Source of the DNA: Artemisia argyi
Taxonomy: Eukaryota; Streptophyta; Magnoliopsida; Asterales; Asteraceae
Assembly: GCA_030686995.1 (NCBI GenBank)
Contig: CM060695.1
Location: 97,244,871-97,308,870, forward strand
DNA length: 64,000 bases
Direction of reading: 5' to 3'
In this document: positions 56,159 to 64,000 of the stretch, piece by piece
Numbering within the stretch: the stretch's first letter is position 1
How the letters are laid out: each line of letters begins with the position of its first letter
Made by a program: the position numbers and the translations under genes
Notes under the pieces: model-generated
What the model was told of the DNA's origin: nothing
What the model saw: the letters and a program-made list of their open reading frames with translations, nothing else
Database searches by the model: none

Positions 56159-59100
56159 ATGTCTCAACCACCGTACTACAACTTTAACCATTCTCAGCAA
56201 CATCAAAATCAACAGTATCATCAGCAACAGCCACAGTATCAACAATCACAACAATATTATCAACAACCGGTTTACTCACAACAACATATTCTCATGCAAC
56301 AACATCAGATGGTTCCAATACAACAATCTTATCCCATGTCACCACAACAGAGCCAACTTCCACCATAACCTACTCACTGGTTTGACAGGATGTGTGAAGT
56401 CATTTCAACTAAACAATCCAGACATGAAGCAGGATCTATTGACACCCCACCAATGCTAACACCGGGAAATTATATTCAGTGGGCAAGTCGATTCTTAAGG
56501 TTTATTGAACTCAAGAAACCCAATGGTAAGTACATGAAACAAGTTATTCTTGAAGGACCGTTTCCTTGGCCGGTTAACTACGTTGGTGGTGACCCATCTG
56601 CTGATCCTCCAGTAGCTCCAACTACTGTGCTTGTTCCTGAGTCTTCACTTACTGCTGAACAACACCACCATCGTGAAGCAGATGAGTATGCTATGTCTTA
56701 CATACTTCAAGGAATACCAAACATCATATTCAGAAGTGTTGATGCTCAGACAACTGCAAAAGCTATGTGGGAACACGTCCATCTACTTATGCAAGGCACA
56801 CAATTGAACAAGGAAGACATGGAATCTAAACTTTACTTGGAATACACTAATATCATGATCGAACCAGGGGAATCCCTTGAGTCTTACTTTCATCGTTTCA
56901 CCAATGTCGTCAACGATTTAGAGAGACATGAAGTACCCCTTCCAAGAATCGCTGTCAATACAAAGTTTGTTAGTAGTCTGGGTCCTGAGTGGCAAAAGTA
57001 TGTGACATTTGTAAAACAAGCTAAGAATCTTCATAGAGATCCATATGGTTTGTTGTACGACTATCTCAAGCACTATGAGTCTGAAGTTGAAAAAGATAAA
57101 GCCGCACGAGGAGGATATACACCACCACCTACTTCTAATCCCCTTGCACTCATTGCTCAATCTCATGTTGCACATCCTTCGATATCTAATCATGCTTATG
57201 ATCAGGAACAGAATTATTTCAGTCACCAGCAACCTCCTACTTCTCAACACGCTTCTACTCAACTTGCTCCATATGACAACCATGATATCATGTATTACTC
57301 TAATCAGATTGAAGATGATGATGATGACGTCAATACGTTGAATCAAGGACTTGCTCTGGTTGCTCGTGCTTTTAGCAAATTCTCCAACAAAACCAACAAC
57401 CGTCTTCGTTCTTCATCAAATACAAGAAATCAAGCTGTCGTTCAAGATGGTCGAGTTGAGATTCAGAACCGTAATTCTGGACGTTCAGGTAGGTATACTG
57501 GAAATTCTGCGTATGGACAAAGAGTTAACAACAATAGGGGATTCAGAAACAATCCAGGTGCTCCTCAGCGAAGTAATGACAATGTTGCTTATTACAATAC
57601 AGTATCTGGGAATGCGATATGGTGCTACAACTGCAACGAAAAAGGTCATATTGCAACAGCATGCCCTCAACCAAGAACCCGCGGCAGTCAGTTTCACAAG
57701 CAGGCATTACTTATGGCTCTCAAAGATGAAAAGGAAGGAACTTTCAATGCTCACGAGAACAGTTTCTTTGCTAATGCTTACATCGATGATGATATGGAAG
57801 ATCTTGAAGCCAATGCAGCTGTGATGCTTATGGCCAACATGCAGGAACATCAGTTGAATGATTCAGGCCCAGTGTTCACCACTGATGGTCTGTCTCAGGT
57901 AAATGACCTAACCACATGCTCCATAGAATTTAATGCATCACCATCTGTCTCTGAATCAGATCAGGCGCAAGTTGTTCCATCTGAACCATTTTTATCTTCT
58001 CAAGAGGATGAACAATTAGACACAGTTGTTATATTTGATGATGACACTGTCGTCTCATTTGATGATCCTATTGAGCAAGACGAAAATGACTATATTGAAC
58101 AACATGAACCTTCTTCTGATCCAGATCCTGACTGTACAGTTATGGCCAAACAACTTAAAGAACAACTTCTTTCTAATCACTTAATGGACGAGCAAACTAA
58201 AGTTTTGAAAGAAAATGCCGACTTGAAAAAGGACATTGAATGTTATAAAATACAACTTTCAAATTTTCAAAATGCAGTTCATCGTGAAAAGTGCTTTGAA
58301 AAGTCATTTCAGGAATCATATGTCAAAGAACAAAATCTTCAAAAGCAAATATATGACATAATTGAGTCAAACGGTAAATTGGTTTCCAAACTGGAAAATG
58401 AAAAACATGATCTTCAAAAACAAGTTGTTCAACTCCAACAGGAACTTTCAAAAACACAAAAAAAGGTGACAACTTGCAAACATGAATTTTATGAACATAA
58501 AGTGCAAAAACGAGAAAAAGAAAATACTTTAATTGAAGATAATCTCGTTCTCGAACGTCAAATTAAAGCTTCTCAAAATATCGTTTATAAACATGGGGAA
58601 TTTGTAACGACAATTCAAAAGTTTACTTTAAAACCAAGACAAGATAAAGGTTTTGCCCTCGGTGATTACAAATCCACTTTTCTTCGCACTGCATTCAAAA
58701 CAATTCCTAAGCTGTACAGTATGGACCAATTGATGGATAATAATGTTGTGCGTGTTATTGTACATAATACTGAGGAAGAATACGAACTTGAAGAAAAGAG
58801 TCGATCAAAAATGAGTCAAGTTGAATATTGCAAACCATATGATTACTCAAAAGCTCCTCACATTTCAAAATCTTTTGTTCCATCAAGAGAAATACCTGAG
58901 AAATCATGGTATGTAACTGAGTCTTATGTTTCATCTTCCGATGGAGCTCCTGTCAAACCCGTGGCACAAGTAAATGGTCCATTACCATCTTCTGGTAATG
59001 TGACACCATTACCTACACGCTGTAAAGTTTTAGACTATTTTCAAACATTCATGAAAGGCATCGATAATTTGGAAAACGTCATTGAACATCATTCGCAAAT

Positions 59101-60544
59101 TAAAATTGCTACTTTTCAATCAGCCTACGAGCGGGAAAAGCGAGACATTTTTCAAAAACAAATTCTGCCTTTAGTTCAAAATTTGCGTTATTGTGCTACT
59201 CGTTGGGAATAGGAACTCCAAAAAGAAGTTAATGATATGAAAGATATTTTCGCTCTTAATGAAAATGCAATTTTGGTTCAACAACGCAAAAACCGATTTT
59301 TGAAAACAGATTATGATCGACTCTTGGAACAACTTCTTTGTGCTGATATTTATACTCTTCTCATGAATGATCTCTATTATTCCAGCAATGCTGCTGTATT
59401 TGCAGATTACTGTGCTGATCTTGTTTTGTTGAAGTCACAAAATGAAACATTGAAACATCAATATGAAACGTTGCGTCAAAACAGTGATGATGTGATACAC
59501 AAACTTTCAAACGAAATTTGTCAACTCAAACAAAAGCTTGATTGGTGTCAAGCTCAAAGTATTGAAACCGAATTGCAACTACGAAGTAAAAATGCTTTTC
59601 TCAAAGACAAACGTCTTCAATATGAAAATGAAATTGCGCAGTTAAAAATCGAAAGCGCCGAATGGCAACAAAACCGCGATGACATTCGTTATTGTAATGG
59701 TTTACTTGAGTCTGATATTCAGGATAAAAATCACATCATCATTGATTTGAAAGAGAAAATTAAGCTACTTCAAAAAGGAAAGTTTATTGACACCACTGTG
59801 ATAGTACCATGAATGTTTCAAATAGACAGAACAAATAAAAGTAAGCATGCTAAGAGTTCTAATGTTAGCTCTTCCACTTCCACAGGTCTAGTTTCCCCTA
59901 AGAGCGTTAGCAGCCCAAAGCCAAAAAGCGTTAAGAAGACTAAAAAGATTAGGCTCTCGCAACGTAGAAGAGGAACACTAGAAGTGCAAGAAGTAGAAGC
60001 TCACCTTAGGAACTCGAATAAAACTCATGTTGCATCTGATTTAGATTCTAATCTGGCAAATTGTAATCCAAATCTTAATGTAACGAATGTTGAACCTTCT
60101 AATGTTAATGCATCTTGTGTGTTTTGTCGTCAAAGTGTGTTATCTGGTGATCATACCAAATGTGTAGCTAATAATCTCTTACATCGTAAAAAGAAACGTA
60201 GATCCGACTTTCCTTCTAGGTCCACTAATGCCTCTAAGTCTACCTTAGGAAAAACGCCTACTACAGTTTCAAATGATGTTGTAGTCAACCCAAGAGCTGC
60301 AATCAACAAATCTAGGAACACGCCAAAAGCTAGTGCATTCACTAAGAACAAAGCAAAAACTAGTTGGAACTGGCAACGTTGGTTACAATACAAACCAAAT
60401 TTTAAATGGATTCCTAAATTGTTAAATATTTGTGTTTTTAACCAACAGGAATCCACAATTTCCTCGGGTTCCACCCTTACTTCTGTTCCATCTCTGTCAT
60501 CTTCTTTTGATGCAGGTGGTTCAGATCGTTCTCTGGATTGTTGA
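56159..60544 (+). pseudogene. Copia 2 Gag with CCHC knuckle and long coiled coil
   Basis: ATG at 56159 opens a Gln-rich leader (MSQPPYYNFNHSQQ). The frame stays the same to 60544 through stops at 56366 (TAA), 59210 (TAG) and 59810 (TGA), all explicable by C-to-T change. The capsid region shows GNYIQWASRFLRFIELKKPN, MSYILQGIPNIIF, AKAMWEHVHLLMQGTQL and PLPRIAVNTKFVSSLGPEWQ. The zinc knuckle is CYNCNEKGHIATACPQPR (about 57623-57676). Beyond it lie an acidic stretch and some 550 residues of coiled coil (about 58,150-59,790), then a basic Ser-rich tail. The frame breaks just before the protease. Confidence 0.88.
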
Positions 60545-63500
60545 TAACGGTTGCACCCGACATATGACAGGCAATCTCAAACTGTTAAACAACTTTGTCT
60601 CAAAGTTTATTGGAACTGTCAGATTCGGGAATGATCAATACGCTTTAATCATGGGTTACGGAGACTACATAAATGGGAATATTGAAATTAGCAGAGTATA
60701 TTATGTTGAAGGCTTGGGTCACAACCTCGTTTCAGTCGGTCAATTTTGTGATGGAGATTAAGAAGTAGCATTTCGAGAAAAAACCTGTTTTGTTCGTGAT
60801 CTAAAAGGCAATGATTTTATGTCTGGCAAACGTGGCACTAACCTTTACACTATTTCAATGTCTGACATGACCGCTTCATCTCCAATCTGTCTTCTATCCA
60901 AAGCTGAAACGACTAAATCCTGGTTATGGCACAAACGCCTTTCTCATTTGAATTTCAAAACGATGACTGATCTCGCTCGTCACAAATTAGTTGAAGGCTT
61001 TCCAAGATTCCGCTATGCCAAAGATCATCTATGTCCAGCCTGTGAACAAGGAAAAAGTACTCGTGCTCATTTTCCATCAAAACCTGAACACAGTACTAAT
61101 CATGTTTTACAAATGCTTCATATGGATTTGTGTGGTCCGATGCGTGTTCAAACGATCAACGGTAAACGCTACATCTTAGTAATTGTTAATGATTATTCTC
61201 GCTGGACTTGGGTTTTTTTCTTCGAAGTAAAGATCAAGCTCCTCAAATGATCATCACCTTTCTTACCAAAATACAAGTTCAGCTACGCAACACAGTCAGA
61301 ATTGTAAGAACTGACAATGGCACAGAATTTAAGAATCAGACTCTAAGGTCGTATTTTGAGAAAGTGGGAATTGAACATCAAACATCTATTCCACGAACAC
61401 CCAAACAGAATGGAGTAGTCGAAAGACGCAACAGAACGTTGGTGGAAGCTGCTCGAACAATGTTAATCAATGCTCAATAACCAGATTACTTATGGGCAGA
61501 AGCTGTTTCAACCGCTTGCTACACTCAAAACCGTTATATGATCACAAAACGCCATCACAAAACCCCATATCAGATTGTTCACAAAAGGAAACCGAACATC
61601 AGTCACTTTCATGTATTTGGAGCTTTATGTTACCCAGTCAATTATCGTGATGATCTAGGTAAACTTAAAGCAAAGGCTGACATTGGAATATTTATAGGAT
61701 ACTGTGAAAATTCAAAAGGCTATCGGATATGGAATCGTCGTACTCGGGAAATTCAAGAAACTATTCATGCTAATTTCGATGAACTCACTCAAATGGCTTC
61801 TGAGCAAAACGGCTTAGGACCCGCAACCAACCGTCTTAACTTTCCGGTATCTTCGGCTGAACCATTGTCACTTTCTCGTAAAGAAGTGGAAACCTTATTT
61901 GCTCCATTGTTTGATGATACGCCTGTTAACCGTCCATCTGAGGCCACACCAAATTCCGCTGCACATCTTGATCAACATCAAGTACCTGATACTCCTCAAC
62001 AAACAACAACTACTGTTGGAAGAGACGGTCCTCCAGTCATATCACCTACAACAACAGAACAAACCGGGTCCAACTCACAACAATCAGCTGGAGATTCCAT
62101 ACCTTTATCAGTTCCACAACCCGCAGAGCATGACCCAGAACCATTCATTAACTCATTTGCAAATGCTCAACCTGTCCCCAACATTGCTGAGTCATCTACA
62201 CGCAATTTGGGTCCTGCTCACTTGCGAGATACTTATCAACTTCATCCTTCGACACACAAATGGACTAGAGATCACCCCTTAGTTCAAATTATTGGCCATC
62301 CAGATGCACCAATTATGACCAGACAACGCCTTCACACAGACGGAGAAACTTGCATTTATGCACTCACAGTTTGTGAAACCGTACCTAAAAACGTCAAGGA
62401 AGCTATGAATTATGAAAATTGGATTGAGTCTATGCAAGAAGAATTCGAATCCTTTCAAAGATTAGAAGTCTGGGAAATGGTTGAAAAACCAGAAGGCATC
62501 ATTGTCATTGGTTTAAAATGGATCTGGAAAAACAAACTGGATGCAGAAGGCACTGTCATACGCAACAAATCACGCTTGGTAGCAAAAGGATACTCTCAAG
62601 AAGAAGGAATCGATTTTGAAGAATCATTTGCTCCAGTAGCTAGACTTGAAGCTGTACGGATATTCTTAGCATTTGCTGCTCATCGGAATATGATTGTTTA
62701 CCAAATGGACGTGAAAACGGCTTTTCTGAACGGTCAACTCCGAGAAGTGGTTTATGTCAGTCAACCTGAAGGATTCGTTGATCCAGAACGTCCCAATCAT
62801 GTCTACAAGCTTAAGAAGTCTCTCTACGGTCTCAAGCAAGCCCCCAGGGTGTGGTATGATAAGCTTTCTAAATTCCTATTGGCTAATGATTTTACTCTAG
62901 GCTCGGTGGATCCAACACTGTTTACAAAAACATACGGGATGGACCTATTAATCGTTCAAATTTATGTCGATGACATTATTTTTGCTTCAACCAACAAAAA
63001 TTACTCAATGGATTTTGCAAAATTAATGACAGATAATTTCGAAATGTCCATGATGGGTGAACTTACGTTCTTTCTAGGACTACAAGTTCATCAATAACCC
63101 CGTGGAATTTTTCTAAATCAGGCCAAATATGCTCTTGAGATTTTAAAGAAACATGGAATGCAGAGTTGTGATACTATGAATACACCGATGGCCAATTCCA
63201 CTAAACTAGATGCTGATATACGTGGGACTCCAGTTGACCCTACCAAATACCAAAGTATTATTGGGTCCCTCATGTATCTCACATCTAGTAGACCTGATAT
63301 TGTATTTGCTGTCTTTATGTGTTCTCGCTATCAGTCTAATCCAACTGAAAAACACCTCAATGAGGCAAAAAGAATCCTTCGATACATAAAGGGAACCATC
63401 CACTTGGGGATCTGGTATCCGAAGGATTCTGGTTTTGAACTAATAGCTTTTTCAGACGCTGACCATGCAGGATGCTTAGACTCGTGAAAAAGTACATCAG

Positions 63501-63931
63501 GTGGCTTACAGTTTCTTGGAGATAAACTTGTGTCTTGGCAATCAAAGAAGCAGGACTGCACTTCACTGTCATCTACAGAATCTGAATACGTAGCTATGTC
63601 TGCTTGTTGTGCTCAAGTCATTTGGATGAGATCACAACTTAAAGACTATGTCTACCTATTCAATAAGATTTCGATCTACTGCGATTCAAAAAGTGCCATT
63701 GCAATCTCCTGTAACACAGTTCATCATTGCAAATCCAAACACATTGATCTCCGATATCATTTCATCAAAGAGCATGTCGAGAAGGGTACAGTTGAATTAT
63801 ATTTTATGGGTACTGAGTACCAATTGGCGGACTTACTTACAAAACCCTTAGCTCCATCAAGGTTTGCAAGTTTAGTTCACCAAATTGGTATGCGATGTTT
63901 GACACCAGTGGATCTGGAAAAGTTCTCTTAA
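60538..63931 (+). pseudogene. Copia 2 Pol (PR-IN-RT-RNase H)
   Basis: The protease motif reads VDNGCTRHMTGN, i.e. DNG where copia proteases have DSG. Integrase has WHKRLSHLNF and CPACEQGKST (HHCC), then Asp in LHMDLCGP, Asp in VRTDNGTEF and Glu in NGVVERRNRTL. RT has [41 protein letters not shown] and the intact active site [10 protein letters not shown]. RNase H has FSDADHAGCLDS, TESEYVAMS and YCDSKSAI. Stops are at 60759, 61478, 63095 and 63485, with a frameshift near 61,235. The final residues are TPVDLEKFS at 63931. Confidence 0.93.
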
Positions 63932-64000
63932 AAGAGCTTGTTTCATTCTCACGGGGAACCGGTGTAATCTATCGACTTATCTCTTAGAGATGGTTGATAT
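63932..64000. other. Post-pol sequence of copia element 2
   Basis: Non-coding as far as visible. No polypurine tract or LTR is reached before the window ends. Confidence 0.5.

Larger units (their letters stand above)
49858..64000 (+). mobile_element. Athila-like Ty3/gypsy retrotransposon, 5' part, split by copia element 2
   Basis: A very long 5' LTR (49858-53473), a tRNA-Asp-like primer site (53479-53496) and an Athila-type gag (53988-54990) are present. Gag is interrupted by copia element 2 from 54991 to beyond the window, so the end coordinate is only the window limit. The left LTR edge (TGATGTGTG) rests on the terminal dinucleotide and sequence change alone. The target duplication cannot be tested here. 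Confidence 0.8.
54991..64000 (+). mobile_element. Ty1/copia LTR retrotransposon 2, truncated by the window
   Basis: The 5' LTR (54991-55335), primer site, gag and pol in copia order are present. Pol ends at 63931 and the sequence continues to the window edge, so the 3' LTR is outside. It lies inside the gag of the Athila-like element. It differs from copia element 1 in LTR sequence, gag and linker. At least eight in-frame stops or frame breaks show that it is inactive. Confidence 0.93.

Overview
This is plant nuclear DNA, from a eudicot and most likely a member of the Asteraceae. The inference rests on intron-bearing plant genes, tRNA-derived SINEs, Stowaway and hAT MITEs, and above all on LTR retrotransposons whose accessory proteins resemble ones I know from daisy-family genomes. 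No species is assigned. About three quarters of the window is transposable elements, many of them nested. The only host gene that looks complete is a five-exon half-size ABC transporter on the minus strand (18,972-21,698), an apparent ABCG14-type cytokinin exporter.

Layout, left half. 1-3,250 is the 3' end of a Ty3/gypsy element (integrase tail plus a 2.2-kb LTR). It sits in an older minus-strand gypsy relic (3,251-8,623) that keeps an LTR, a primer-binding site, a gag remnant and an intron-containing antisense accessory ORF. 8,624-24,000 is the gene-bearing segment: an old local duplication, a SOG1-like NAC relic, a lone WAT1-type exon, a Rab2-type fragment and the ABCG14-like gene. These are interleaved with three hAT-type MITEs (8-bp target duplications), two SINEs (16-17-bp duplications), a long foldback element and hairpins.

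Layout, right half. 23,768-47,680 is a three-layer nest. A roughly 2.5-kb DNA transposon carrying a Myb/SANT-like ORF was split by a full-length minus-strand gypsy element (24,330-45,711) of the same family as the one at position 1. That element was in turn split inside its integrase by a full-length Ty1/copia element (28,043-39,785, perfect TACGT duplication). A Stowaway MITE (46,524-46,775) also landed in the outer element. From 49,858 an Athila-like gypsy element with a very long LTR begins; its gag is interrupted at 54,991 by a second copia element that runs off the window.

The most unusual content is in the first copia element. Behind pol it carries an antisense ORF with its own TATA box and poly(A) signal, and a sense accessory ORF with its own TATA box, separated by a promoter-like spacer. 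A CCACTG-centred module recurs through the LTRs, the spacer and several coding stretches at a spacing of almost exactly 21 bp, two helical turns. I found no CRISPR arrays, tRNA or rRNA genes.
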